The position numbers and the translations under genes were made by a program. This document shows positions 24,307 to 34,016 of a stretch of 64,000 bases of DNA, piece after piece. The notes below the pieces were generated by a model. It was not told where the DNA came from, ran no database searches, and was given only the letters and a program-made list of their open reading frames with translations. The stretch lies in the NCBI RefSeq assembly GCF_036199905.1, contig NZ_CP108109.1, positions 5,889,501 through 5,953,500 on the forward strand, in the 5' to 3' direction. Origin of the DNA: Streptomyces sp. NBC_00223. Lineage in GTDB: Bacteria > Actinomycetota > Actinomycetes > Streptomycetales > Streptomycetaceae. Positions within the stretch are counted from its first letter, which is position 1; every line of letters starts with the position of its first letter.

Positions 24307-27300
24307 GTGATAGCGAGTTGGGGAGGGGCGTCGGGCCTGCCGGGTGCGCCGCGGGCACGGCGGCTGCGCCGGATAGCCGGGGTCGTGGTGCTGGCGCTCG
24401 CGCTGGAGACCGTGACGGTGGCCGGGGATTCGGGGCTGGGCTTCGCCGCTCGGGCTCAGGGCGCTGCTGTCGCGCCCGCGTCGGATCCGGCTCCTGGAGC
24501 GGCGTCGGGGCCGGCCGAGGCTGCTGATGTGGCGTCGGCGATGCTGGCGGCCCGGCTTCAGGGGCGCCGGGTCGAGGCGTTGTCGGAGCGGACCGCCGAC
24601 TCGACCACCTACGTGAACGCCGACGGGACGCTGACGACGGAGGCTTTCGCCGGACCGGTCCGCGTCCAGTTGGACGACGGCGTGTGGCGGGATGTCGATA
24701 CCACGCTTACGGACTCCGGTGATGACCTGCAGCCCGTGGCGACGGTTGCGGATGTGGCGTTCTCCAACGGCGGGGACCGGCGCCTGGCCGCGGTGGAGCA
24801 CGGTGGCCGCATGTTCGGGATGGACTGGCCGACGGCGCTGCCCGAGCCGGTGGTGGACGGCAGCACGGCTGCCTACGCCTTGGGCGGCGGCGCGACGCTG
24901 AATGTGACGGCTCTGCCGCAGGGCTTCGAGCAGACGATCGTGCTGGACAGGGCTCCGGCGAGCCCGCCGTCCTACCGGATTCCGATGCGGCTCGAGGGCT
25001 TGGAGCTGTCGAAGGGCGCCGCTGGGCATCTGCTGCTGAAGGACCCGAAGGGGACGCTGGTGGCGGAGGCCGCGGCCCCGCATCTGTGGGACTCCTCCCT
25101 CAACCCCGCCTCGGGCGAGTCCGCCCATCAAGGCGAGGTCACCACCTCGATCGAGCGGGCCGCCGACGGCGGCACGACCCTGGTCCTCACACCGGCCCCG
25201 GAGTTCTTCGCCCAGGACCTGACCTACCCGGTGACGGTGGATCCGACTTCCACTCTGGCGGTGACCACCGACACCTGGGTGCAGAAGCCGGACTACCCGG
25301 ACTCGCAGCAGGGTTCGCAGGAGCTGAAGTCGGGCAGCTACGACGGCGGTTCGCACGTGGCGGAGTCGTACCTGAAGTTCGACGTGGCCAAGTTCAAGGG
25401 CACCCACGTCCTCAAGGCGACGATGTCGCTGTACTCGTACTATTCCTCCTCCTGTTCCACCTCGGGTGCGACCACCGACGCCAGCCGGATCACGTCCAGT
25501 TGGGATTCCGCCAAGATCACATGGGGCAGCCGGCCCAGCGTCACGGCCGTCAACTCCTCCACCAATACCGGCCGCTGGGGATACAACGACTCCTGCCCGC
25601 CGAACTGGTCCAACTGGGGCATGGCCAAGCTGGTCCAGGACTGGGCGGACGGCGCGACCAACTACGGTCTGCGGGTCGCCAGTTCCAATGAGAAGGACGT
25701 CACCGCCTGGCGGCGATTCCGCTCGGCGAACTACACCACCAGCGGCTACGCGCCGAAGCTGGTGGTGGACTACAACTCCAGGCCGGGTACGCCGACGCCG
25801 CTGGGTCCGCTGGACGGGGCGTTCACGAACGCGGTCAAGCCGACGTTCAGCGCCAAGTCGGTGGACCCGGACGGCAACACCGTCCAGTTGACCTTCGAGG
25901 TCTGGAAGTCCAACGGCACGTCCGCGCTTGCGTCCGGGACGTCGCCGTTCGTGGCCTCGGGTGCGACCGCCTCCTGGGCGGCGACGACGGCCCTGGCCGA
26001 GGGCGCCTACAAGTGGCGTGCGCGGGCGTCGGACGGCACGGACTCCTCCGATGCATGGTCGGCGTGGCAGAACTTCACGGTCGACACGACCCGGCCGGGT
26101 GCGCCGTTCGTGACGTCCGCGGACTATCCGGCGGACGGGGTGTGGCACGGGGGCGCCGGCCAGGCGGGCCGGTTCTCCTTCACCCCGGCATCCGGCACCA
26201 CGGACCTGGGAGGGTTCGTGTACTCGCTGGACGGGGCCGCTCCGGTGACCGTGGCGGCCACCGGCGCCACCACGGTGTCGATCACGCCTTCGGCTGACGG
26301 CCACCGCACGCTGAGCGTGCAGGCGAAGGACAAGGCCGGCAACGTCTCGGCCGCGACCGTGTACGCGTTCCAGGTGGGCCGGGCCGCGCTGGTCTCGCCG
26401 CAGGAGGGCGCGTCGAGCGCCCGCCGGGTCAAGCTCCAGGTGGACGCGCAGCCGCAGTACACGCGGGTGGCGTTCGAGTACCGGCGTGGCCAGGGCGCGA
26501 GTGAGTACAAGATTCCGCCGGCGCATCTGGCGAAGGCCGACAACACCGCGGTGACCGATGCCAAGGCGCGGCTGTCGGATCTGGGCACGTTTGCGAACTG
26601 GTCGGTGTTGGAGACCCTCGGCCAGGTCGGCGGTATCGTGCAGGTCCGCGCGGTCCTGTACACGAACAACGATGCCGACCCGTCGTACGCCACCGGGTGG
26701 CGGACGTTCACGGCCGACCCGAACGCCGACGGCGCGGCCGCCGACGAGATGGGTCCGGGTTCGGTCAATCTGCTGACCGGCGACTACTCGGTGGGTGTGT
26801 CGGACGCGGACGAGTACGGCCTGTCCAGCAGCCGCACGGCCTCCTCACGGGGGACTGACCGCGGCTGGCAGGAGCAGGGTGAGCGGCTGACCGCCAATCA
26901 ACAGCAGATCTCCACCGACGCCGGCGGCTTCGCCGACTACTCGGTGACCTCGACCCGCGACACCACCCGCGGGCAGGACGGATCCACCGACTCGCTGAAG
27001 GTCGTCCCCGCGGCCACCGGCAGCAACAACAACACCTTCGTGCGGCTGGACAGCAACCCGACCAGCTGCGCGACGACCTACTGCCAGGGCATGAAGCCCG
27101 GTCACACCTACCGGGTCAGTGCGTGGGCGTATGTTTCGGCGGCCACCGGCCTGAGCCCGGACGATGCCCGGGGCCTGCGGATCGTGGCGATCACCGGCAC
27201 GTCGGCTTCGCTGAGCGAGACCCGCTCGCGTGCGGTGCCGTACACCGATGCGTGGGCCGAGCTCACGGTCGACTTCACCGTGCGCGCCGATGCCGAGGTC

Positions 27301-30300
27301 GCCTATATCCGCCTGTACAACGGGTTCGCGACCGGTTCGGGCAAGGCGGTCTACTTCGACCACCTGTCGCTGCGCGAGCTCGTGGCGCCGTTCGGCAAGG
27401 AGTGGGCCGGTGGTGCCGAGGGCGGGCCGACGGACAACGACTGGGTGTCGCTGTCCTTCCCCGGCAAGGACGTCGCGGTGCTGCGGGCCGATGACGACAC
27501 CATCCTGTCTTTCGCCAAGGCCGGCAACACCTTCACCCCCGAGCCGGGCGCCGAGGGCCTGACGCTGTCGCTGAAGACGGACAAGTCGCCGAACTACTAC
27601 GCGCTGTCGGACACCGACGGCACGCTCACCACGTTCCGGCAGCAGCCCGGTACGGACCTGTACATGGTGGACACCGTCTCGGGCACGGACGCCGACTCCA
27701 CCGTCCAGTACACCTACGACGTCACGGACGGGCGGAGCCTGGTCAGGCGGGTGATCGGCCAGGTCGAGGCGGGGGTGGACACCGCCGGGCAGTGCAAGGG
27801 CGCGACCCCGGCGCGCGGCTGCGAGGTGCTGGAGTACCTCTACGCCACCGCCACCACCGCCACGAGCGGCTCCCCGGGTGATGTCACCGACCGGGTCAAG
27901 GCCGTGCGGGTGTGGTCGTGGGATCCGGACGCGAAGGCGGAGACGGCGGTGGAGGTCGCCTCCTACCGCTACGACACCGCGGGCCGGCTGGTGGAGGTGT
28001 GGGATCCGCGCAAGGCGGACTCCTCCGATGCCACCGCCCCGCTGAAGACCGCCTACACCTACGACTCCGCAGGGCGTCTGACGAAGGTCGACTCCGCGGG
28101 TGAGCTGCCGTGGTCCTTCGACTACGGCAGGGCCGGGGCCGACCAGGACCCCGGCCGCCTGCTGAGGGTCCGCCGACCGGCCCTGGTGCCCGGCACCAGG
28201 GACCAGGTCAGCGGGGAGACCGCGGCCACGGTGGTGTACGAGGTGCCGCTGACCCGTAAGGAGGGCGGCCCGTACGACCTGGACGGCGCCGCCACCCGCA
28301 CCTGGGCGCAGACCGATACGCCCACCGACGCCACCGCCGTCTTCGACGTCGAGGACGACCCGGGCACCAGCACCGCCACCGCCGCGAAGCCCGGCGCGGA
28401 CGGCTACCAGCCGGCCACGGTCCACTACCTGAACGCCTCCGGCCAGGAGGTCAACGCCGCCACCTGGTCGCCGACCGGTTCGGGGGACATTTCCACCGCC
28501 GAATACGACCAGTTCGGCAACATCGTCCGCACCCTGGACGCGGCGGACCGCCTGCTCGCCCTGGGCGCAGGGCCGGACGCCGCGGCGCACGCGGCGGAGT
28601 TGGAGCTGCCGGACGATTCGGCCGCGCGGGCTGCGCTGCTGGACTCCCGCACCCTCTACAGCCGCGACGGCCAGGACGTGCTGGAGGAGTTCGGCCCGTC
28701 CTTCCGCGCAGACCTGGCCGAGGCGGTTCCCGGCCAGTCCACCCCGGCCAAGGTCACTGTCGAGGGCGAGAACCTCATCCAGCTCGGCTCGACCGCGCCG
28801 ATCCGGGTCCAGTCCAACTGCTGCGGCGTCATCTGGTCCAACAACGCCCAGGTCCACATGCAGAACACGAAGGCCGGTGACAACGCGACCTTCCGGGTCA
28901 GCGTGCCGGAGGAGGGCGACTACCGGCTGACCTCCACCCTGACCAAGGCCAGCGACTACGGCATCATCCAGCTGTCCCTCGACGGACAGCTCGTGGGCGG
29001 GACCTTCGACGGCTACAATCCCGCCGTCGCCACCGCCGCGTTCAACCCCGGCACGCCGGTCAGCCTGCAGCGCGGCGACCACGAACTGACCGTTACCGTG
29101 GTCGGCAGGAACCCCGCCGCGGTCTCCCCCGGGGCCGGGGCCGGCATCGATGTCCTGACGCTGACCAAGACCACTCTCAACCCGGCACTCCCGGCTGCCG
29201 CGTCGGTCGTCGTCCGCGACCACACCGTCCACGTCTACGACGAGGGCAAGCCCGACGGCGCCGCCTACCATCTGGAGACCACCGCCACCGAGGGCGCCCG
29301 CATCGACGGCTACCCGGCCGATGTGGAGGTGCGGGTCACCAAGACCGGCTACGCCACGCCGATCGGTGGTACCTCGGGCTGGGTGCTGCGCACGGCCACA
29401 TCGGTGACCAGTGACGCGGGTCCCGGTGGGCAGAGTCTGACGGCGACGCTGAAGTACGACAACGCCGGGCGGGTGGTGGAGTCCCGCAGGCCGGGCTCGA
29501 ACGGTGCGGACACCGGCACGGTCAGGACCGTCTTCTACACCGCCGGCGGCAACAGCGATGACGCCGTGTGCGGCAACCGTCCCGAGTGGGCCGGGAATCC
29601 GTGTGTGACGCTGCCCGGCGGCCCGGTCACGGGGGCGGATGCGGCGCGGATGCCGACCACCCTGCCGGTCAAGCGGATCACCCGGTACTCGCGGCACGGT
29701 GATGTAGAGGAGACGACCGAGACCAACGCGGGCAAGACCCGCAAGACGGTCACCGTCTTCGACGCGGCCGACCGGGTGGTTTCCACCCAGATCACCTCCG
29801 ACCAGGGCCAGCCGCTGCCGCAGGTGACCACCGAGTACGACCCGGCCACCGGTAACGCGGTCAAGACCATGGCCGGCGGGAAGACCGTCAGCCGGGTCTT
29901 CGACGCCCTGGACCGCCTGCTGTCCTACACCGACTCCGACGGCGGCACCACCACCACCGAGTTCGACACGTACAGCAAGCCGGTCAAGGTCAGCGACAAC
30001 ACCGGCTCCACCACCTACGCCTACGACCGTGCCGTCGAGCCGCGTGGTTTCGTCACCTCGGTCACCGACAGCGTCGCCGGCACCTTCACCACCCGCTACG
30101 GGCCCGGCGGCGAGCTCGCCGAGCTGACCTACCCCGGCGGGATCAGGCGGACCGACACCTTCAACGCGGCCGGCGCCACCACAGACCGCACCTACACCCG
30201 GGTCAGCGATCAGGCGGTCCTGTTCGGTGAGCACCTGGACCTGACCACCCAGGGCGCCATCGCCTCCGACACCTCCCCCGTCTCCGCGAAGGAGTTCACC

Positions 30301-32193
30301 TACGACCGGCTCGGCCGCCTCACCAAGGCCCGGCAGACCACGACCGCGGAAGGCTGCGTCACCCGCGGCTACGCCTACGACGAGACCGGCCGCTCGGTCG
30401 CCGGGCGGATGAACCGCACCACCAAGACCACGATCCCCGCCGCCGAGGACGGCACCTGCGCCACCACCGCCGACGCGGTCGTGGAGAAGCACTCCTACGA
30501 CAGCGCCGACCGGCTGCTGGACCCCGGTTACACCTACGACGCGTTCGGCCGCACCACCGTCACCGGCACCGGCTCGGCCAACACCTACTGGGCGAACGAC
30601 CTGGTCGCCTCCCAGACCGCCGGCGACAACCGCCAGTCCTGGACCCTCGACCCGGTCCACCGCTTCACCGCCTTCACCACCGAGGCCAAGCAGGCCGACG
30701 GGACATGGGCGAACGCGACCAGCAAGCTCAACCACTACGGCGACGACTCCGACGAGCCGCGCTGGATCATCGAGGACACCACCCAGGGCACGCTGACCCG
30801 CAACGTCACCGGCCCCGACGGCGACCTCGCCGCCACCACCTCCGCCACCGGCGACACCCAGCTCCAGCTCACCGACCTGCACGGCGACGTCGTCATCACC
30901 ACCGACCCCGACGTCGAAGAACCGAAGGTCCTCACCTTCGACGAGTTCGGCATCCCCACCGCCGACCAGGACACCACCCGGTACGGATGGCTCGGCGGAA
31001 AACAGCGCTCCGCCGAAGCCCTCGACGGCGTCATCCTCATGGGCGTCCGCCTCTACAGCCCCGCCCTGGGCCGGTTCCTCCAGACCGATCCCGTCGCCGG
31101 CGGCAACGCCAACCCCTACGACTACTGCACCGGCGACCCCGTCAACTGCACCGACCTCGACGGCAACTGGGGCTTCCACTTCAAGAAGGTCTTCGCCCGC
31201 GTCGCCAAGGTCGCCGAATACGCCTCCTACATCCCCGGCCCCATCGGCAACGCCGCCTCCGCCGTCTCCGCTATCTCCTACGCCGCCACCGGCAACTGGC
31301 GCAAAGCCGCCGAAATGAGCGCCGGCATCGCCCTCGGCGCCGCAGGAAAAACCGCCGTCAAAGCGTTCAAGACCGTCAACACCGTCCGCAAAGCCAGCCG
31401 CGTCCAACGCGTAGCATCCCGCGCCAGAACCGCCACCCGGCGCAGCGGCTGCAACTCCTTCGTTCCCGACACGCCCGTCCTCATGGCCGACGGCAGTTAC
31501 CTGGCCATCGCGGAGATCCAGGTTGGTGACTACGTCGCTGCCACTGATCCCGAAACAGGAGAGACCTACGCCGAACCGGTCCTGGATGTGATCGTCGGTT
31601 ACGGAGCGAAGGAGCTTGTCGACATTTACATTGCTGCTGGCTCCTCATCTTTGGAGGCAACTGCAAATCACCCCATGTGGGTCGTCGGCAAGGGCTGGGT
31701 GAAGGCCGTCAACCTGAAATCAGGTGACGCCCTCGTGTCTCCTGACAGGAGCACACGTAGGGTCACCTCGCTGGTCAATCGTGGAGTACTGCCCGACCAA
31801 TTGGTCTTCAACCTCAACGTCGGAAATACGCATACGTACACGGTCTCCGGTAGCTCAATCGATGTGATCACGCATAATTCCTCGTGTGGTCATGGGCGAT
31901 ACTACGGTCCTGGAAAGAAATTCACCAAGAGGAGTAAGAAAATCATCCTCACGGAGAACGCCAAAAAATATGGCATCGCCAGGTGTGAGTACTGCGGAGT
32001 TCCACTGAAGCCTTCCAAGAAGTCTATGAGGGGCGCGACTAACCCGCCTCGAAATGAATATCAGGCAGACCACATGAAGGTGAAGAGCCAAGGTGGGACC
32101 AACTGTCCTGTGTGTAATGGAATGGCGCTCTGTAGGGCATGCAATAGGACGTGGTCTGACCGGCTTAAAACGTGGCTGAGGGGTCGCAGATAA
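24307..32193 (+). CDS. Rhs/WapA-type polymorphic toxin with Hint domain and HNH-like toxin tip
   Basis: This is a 2628-residue secreted contact-type toxin. The N-terminus has a positive segment and hydrophobic signal/anchor (GVVVLALALETVTVA). A DNRLRE-like domain spans about 312-488, then Ig/Fn3-like domains. YD/RHS repeats (for example YDTAGRLVEVWD, YDAFGRTTVTG) run through about 1218-2085, and the RHS core (GVRLYSPALGRFLQTDPV) is at about 2244. A Lys/Ala-rich linker leads to a Hint protease domain (2382-2524, from CNSFVPDTPVLMADG to VITHN) that should self-cleave after N2524. The 104-residue tip has three Cys pairs (CEYC 2560, CPVC 2600, CRAC 2609) and D2588-H2589 with N2613, fitting a zinc-bound HNH nuclease. 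GTG 24307 is preferred over TTG 24301 because GGAGGGG lies 6 bases before it. Confidence 0.9.
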   Translation: MIASWGGASGLPGAPRARRLRRIAGVVVLALALETVTVAGDSGLGFAARAQGAAVAPASDPAPGAASGPAEAADVASAMLAARLQGRRVEALSERTADSTTYVNADGTLTTEAFAGPVRVQLDDGVWRDVDTTLTDSGDDLQPVATVADVAFSNGGDRRLAAVEHGGRMFGMDWPTALPEPVVDGSTAAYALGGGATLNVTALPQGFEQTIVLDRAPASPPSYRIPMRLEGLELSKGAAGHLLLKDPKGTLVAEAAAPHLWDSSLNPASGESAHQGEVTTSIERAADGGTTLVLTPAPEFFAQDLTYPVTVDPTSTLAVTTDTWVQKPDYPDSQQGSQELKSGSYDGGSHVAESYLKFDVAKFKGTHVLKATMSLYSYYSSSCSTSGATTDASRITSSWDSAKITWGSRPSVTAVNSSTNTGRWGYNDSCPPNWSNWGMAKLVQDWADGATNYGLRVASSNEKDVTAWRRFRSANYTTSGYAPKLVVDYNSRPGTPTPLGPLDGAFTNAVKPTFSAKSVDPDGNTVQLTFEVWKSNGTSALASGTSPFVASGATASWAATTALAEGAYKWRARASDGTDSSDAWSAWQNFTVDTTRPGAPFVTSADYPADGVWHGGAGQAGRFSFTPASGTTDLGGFVYSLDGAAPVTVAATGATTVSITPSADGHRTLSVQAKDKAGNVSAATVYAFQVGRAALVSPQEGASSARRVKLQVDAQPQYTRVAFEYRRGQGASEYKIPPAHLAKADNTAVTDAKARLSDLGTFANWSVLETLGQVGGIVQVRAVLYTNNDADPSYATGWRTFTADPNADGAAADEMGPGSVNLLTGDYSVGVSDADEYGLSSSRTASSRGTDRGWQEQGERLTANQQQISTDAGGFADYSVTSTRDTTRGQDGSTDSLKVVPAATGSNNNTFVRLDSNPTSCATTYCQGMKPGHTYRVSAWAYVSAATGLSPDDARGLRIVAITGTSASLSETRSRAVPYTDAWAELTVDFTVRADAEVAYIRLYNGFATGSGKAVYFDHLSLRELVAPFGKEWAGGAEGGPTDNDWVSLSFPGKDVAVLRADDDTILSFAKAGNTFTPEPGAEGLTLSLKTDKSPNYYALSDTDGTLTTFRQQPGTDLYMVDTVSGTDADSTVQYTYDVTDGRSLVRRVIGQVEAGVDTAGQCKGATPARGCEVLEYLYATATTATSGSPGDVTDRVKAVRVWSWDPDAKAETAVEVASYRYDTAGRLVEVWDPRKADSSDATAPLKTAYTYDSAGRLTKVDSAGELPWSFDYGRAGADQDPGRLLRVRRPALVPGTRDQVSGETAATVVYEVPLTRKEGGPYDLDGAATRTWAQTDTPTDATAVFDVEDDPGTSTATAAKPGADGYQPATVHYLNASGQEVNAATWSPTGSGDISTAEYDQFGNIVRTLDAADRLLALGAGPDAAAHAAELELPDDSAARAALLDSRTLYSRDGQDVLEEFGPSFRADLAEAVPGQSTPAKVTVEGENLIQLGSTAPIRVQSNCCGVIWSNNAQVHMQNTKAGDNATFRVSVPEEGDYRLTSTLTKASDYGIIQLSLDGQLVGGTFDGYNPAVATAAFNPGTPVSLQRGDHELTVTVVGRNPAAVSPGAGAGIDVLTLTKTTLNPALPAAASVVVRDHTVHVYDEGKPDGAAYHLETTATEGARIDGYPADVEVRVTKTGYATPIGGTSGWVLRTATSVTSDAGPGGQSLTATLKYDNAGRVVESRRPGSNGADTGTVRTVFYTAGGNSDDAVCGNRPEWAGNPCVTLPGGPVTGADAARMPTTLPVKRITRYSRHGDVEETTETNAGKTRKTVTVFDAADRVVSTQITSDQGQPLPQVTTEYDPATGNAVKTMAGGKTVSRVFDALDRLLSYTDSDGGTTTTEFDTYSKPVKVSDNTGSTTYAYDRAVEPRGFVTSVTDSVAGTFTTRYGPGGELAELTYPGGIRRTDTFNAAGATTDRTYTRVSDQAVLFGEHLDLTTQGAIASDTSPVSAKEFTYDRLGRLTKARQTTTAEGCVTRGYAYDETGRSVAGRMNRTTKTTIPAAEDGTCATTADAVVEKHSYDSADRLLDPGYTYDAFGRTTVTGTGSANTYWANDLVASQTAGDNRQSWTLDPVHRFTAFTTEAKQADGTWANATSKLNHYGDDSDEPRWIIEDTTQGTLTRNVTGPDGDLAATTSATGDTQLQLTDLHGDVVITTDPDVEEPKVLTFDEFGIPTADQDTTRYGWLGGKQRSAEALDGVILMGVRLYSPALGRFLQTDPVAGGNANPYDYCTGDPVNCTDLDGNWGFHFKKVFARVAKVAEYASYIPGPIGNAASAVSAISYAATGNWRKAAEMSAGIALGAAGKTAVKAFKTVNTVRKASRVQRVASRARTATRRSGCNSFVPDTPVLMADGSYLAIAEIQVGDYVAATDPETGETYAEPVLDVIVGYGAKELVDIYIAAGSSSLEATANHPMWVVGKGWVKAVNLKSGDALVSPDRSTRRVTSLVNRGVLPDQLVFNLNVGNTHTYTVSGSSIDVITHNSSCGHGRYYGPGKKFTKRSKKIILTENAKKYGIARCEYCGVPLKPSKKSMRGATNPPRNEYQADHMKVKSQGGTNCPVCNGMALCRACNRTWSDRLKTWLRGRR

Positions 32194-32202
32194 AGGCGGA
32201 AA

Positions 32203-32244
32203 CACTCGGGTGTGCGATCGGCGGGATGATCGCACACCCGAGTG
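32203..32244 (+). terminator. Terminator hairpin between the Rhs gene and its immunity gene
   Basis: A perfect 17-bp stem (32203-32219 with 32228-32244) closes an 8-base loop. It lies 10 bases after the Rhs stop. The bases just after it, CTATACTGCTTTT, contain both a T tract and a -10-like TATACT (32246-32251), so the downstream gene may have its own promoter here. Confidence 0.75.
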
Positions 32245-32289
32245 CTATACTGCTTTTCCCGAATGTTCGAAGTTTGATGGAAAGAATTG

Positions 32290-32586
32290 ATGAAATTTCC
32301 CTGGAGCAAGAAGATCGCCCTGGTGCCGCGCTCCGTTTTCAACGGAGATGAGATCATCTCCGTTATGATGGACTACGACGGCGATTGGGTGTGCTACACG
32401 GCCAAGGAGGTGCTGATTGATGAGGTTGCGGTCGTGCATCGCAAGCACCTCGTCGAGTTGGACGAATCCCTGAGGTTGCTTCCTGAAATCCCTCCTGGTC
32501 ACATTGCTCGAAGGGATCGCCGAGGTGGGGACTGGCATATTGATCCGCCCGAGATGACGCGTGAGGAATGGGAAGCGAGCGGATGA
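32290..32586 (+). CDS. Probable immunity protein for the Rhs HNH toxin
   Basis: This is a small 98-residue soluble protein (MKFPWSKKIALVPRSVFNGD at the start). GGAAAG (32279-32284) precedes the ATG at 32290; a TTG at 32287 is an alternative. It is the first gene after the intact Rhs toxin, the classic immunity position. I cannot name its family; a distant likeness to DUF2185-type immunity proteins is possible but weak. It would be expected to bind and block the HNH-like tip in the producing cell. Confidence 0.65.
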   Translation: MKFPWSKKIALVPRSVFNGDEIISVMMDYDGDWVCYTAKEVLIDEVAVVHRKHLVELDESLRLLPEIPPGHIARRDRRGGDWHIDPPEMTREEWEASG

Positions 32587-32817
32587 CCGGGGAATCACCC
32601 CCATGGGCGTCCGATCGGGTTTCGATGCTACTTCCGCACTGCCGGAAGTGCTCGAATCTCCAACGCGATGCGATGCGAGATTGGGCTCGAAAGAGAGACC
32701 GAGGATAGGCGGCGCGGGCGCCGACCCACGTGGTGCCCGACGGGTATCTGTCGGACACCACGCCTCACGTACAGTTGGAGGAAAGCGCTTCTGCTCAGGG
32801 ATGAGGGTTGAGAATCA
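32587..32817. other. Spacer with hairpin between immunity genes
   Basis: No gene is seen. A 12-bp stem with one mismatch (32730-32741 with 32750-32761, GTGGTGCCCGAC and GTCGGACACCAC) may terminate transcription of the preceding gene. Confidence 0.45.
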
Positions 32818-33291
32818 ATGCGCTGGCTGGATACAGACTTCGGACGTTATGTTCTGTGCCCTGCCGCTGCTGTCCGCAACTGGCAGGGCACAGAGGTGGA
32901 TGCGATAATCTCGCAAGAAATCGCTTCCGTCTTGGTCCCAGGGGTTGGGCATGTGATCTCCCTCGGCGGCGAACCCATGCCCGTGGCTTATTTTCCAGAA
33001 TCTGGGACAATAGTCAGATGGTATTTTGGAGAAAGCGACGAAGATGTCGTCGAAGCCGTGAGATTGGCATTGCTTAGGGAAGATTGGGTCGCAGGCGCCA
33101 AGATCCGAGTTGCTGGCGAGATGACTCTCTTCGACTCGGCGTCAAGAGGGTATGATATTTCTCCGCATGAATGTCTCCAAGTTCATCTGGAGGATGGGGA
33201 TTACGAGGTTCTGTCAGTCGAAACTGATTACGAAGAAACAACTTCTCTTCGGCTTGACCGACTGGTCCGGGCGCATCTACCCAAATGCTAG
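32818..33291 (+). CDS. Immunity protein of the Imm21 family
   Basis: This 157-residue protein matches what I know of Imm21 immunity proteins: an opening MRWLDTDFGRYVLCPAAAV, the central YFPESGTIVRWYFGESDED, then AGEMTLFDSASRGYD. Such proteins protect against polymorphic toxins. No matching intact toxin lies directly upstream; the nearest toxin gene has its own candidate immunity gene in between. It may be an orphan kept for protection against neighbouring strains. GC is lower than in the core genome, as in the rest of this cluster. Confidence 0.7.
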   Translation: MRWLDTDFGRYVLCPAAAVRNWQGTEVDAIISQEIASVLVPGVGHVISLGGEPMPVAYFPESGTIVRWYFGESDEDVVEAVRLALLREDWVAGAKIRVAGEMTLFDSASRGYDISPHECLQVHLEDGDYEVLSVETDYEETTSLRLDRLVRAHLPKC

Positions 33292-33312
33292 TTGATTGGT
33301 GGAGGTGGGTCG

Positions 33313-33639
33313 ATGAGCGTTGATATCTGTTTCTGGAAGTGCGGTTCGGGGTCGCCGCAGGAGCTCTACGAGAGCGCTGCTGATGGAGAGATCGGCCAGT
33401 TTGAGTCGAGTGTAACGGTAGTCGATTTTCGCGAGTGCTTGATCTCGAGATGGCCTGAGATTGAAGACTCGATGGAGCCTCCGAGTTTCGATCCAGATCT
33501 TGAAGAGCAAGAGGACCTTTCTTGTGCCGTCGCGCACCTCCTCCCGAACAAAGAAGGCATACCGGGCAGCAGAGACTGTCTACCGTCGGACATCAAAGGC
33601 TGTCCGCCATCGTGTAAAGGCCGCGCTCCCGCCCTGTAA
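33313..33639 (+). CDS. Truncated immunity-like protein fused out of frame to a Hint remnant
   Basis: A GGAGG (33301-33305) lies 7 bases before the ATG. The first about 70 residues (MSVDICFWKCGSGSPQELYE onward to about DPDLEEQEDLS) look like a genuine small acidic protein of unknown family. The remaining tail to the stop at 33637 is out-of-frame sequence of a Hint/toxin remnant. The original 3' end has therefore been replaced by recombination. Function is unknown; its place among immunity genes suggests a former immunity protein. Confidence 0.5.
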   Translation: MSVDICFWKCGSGSPQELYESAADGEIGQFESSVTVVDFRECLISRWPEIEDSMEPPSFDPDLEEQEDLSCAVAHLLPNKEGIPGSRDCLPSDIKGCPPSCKGRAPAL

Positions 33640-33769
33640 CTCTTTCGCGCCGAACATCCCCGTGTTGATGGCGGATGGAACCTATCTGCCCATATCCGCT
33701 ATTCAAGTCGGTGGCTACGTCACTGCCGTCGATACATCTAACGGACGGTCCGTTCTATCTTCCGGCTGA
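33535..33769 (+). pseudogene. Remnant of a Rhs linker and Hint domain
   Basis: In a second frame the segment reads YRAAETVYRRTSKAVRHRVK and then CNSFAPNIPVLMADGTYLPI from 33635, clearly homologous to the start of the intact Rhs Hint domain (CNSFVPDTPVLMADGSYLAI). It ends at a TGA (33767) after about 45 Hint residues. The rest of the Hint domain and any toxin are missing. This is a displaced toxin-cassette fragment. Confidence 0.75.
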
Positions 33770-34016
33770 CGATGATGTCGTGTATGTATCGCCCGGCGTT
33801 ATGGCTGGAAATTTCATCGCCAGTATCTGCCTGGATGAAGACGGTGACTTTCAGGTCTTCGCGGAAGGGGATGACGGAGACAGTGACCCAGCGTTGGTTC
33901 ACTACGGCCACCTTGCTGCCGGGCAGGCTTCTCTCGCGGAGCTTCCGCGCCTTCCGTTAAACCACTGGGCCATTTGGGAGCCCGAGGTAGAACACTGGCG
34001 TGTGGTACCTGATTGA
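33740..34016 (+). pseudogene. 3' fragment of another immunity-like gene
   Basis: A third frame, open to the TGA at 34014, encodes an acidic segment with ADDDVVYVSPGVMAGNFIAS and DEDGDFQVFAEGDDGDSDPA, ending WEPEVEHWRVVPD. It has no plausible start; upstream the frame runs through the Hint remnant. It looks like the C-terminal part of an immunity gene whose 5' end was lost when the Hint fragment was inserted or recombined. Confidence 0.5.

Noticed and set aside
26845..31407. Very long open frame (about 1520 codons) antisense to the Rhs gene
   Set aside because: It is a shadow of GC-rich codon structure; the sense strand encodes clear DNRLRE, YD-repeat and Rhs domains, and the antisense product is low-complexity Gly/Val/Arg.
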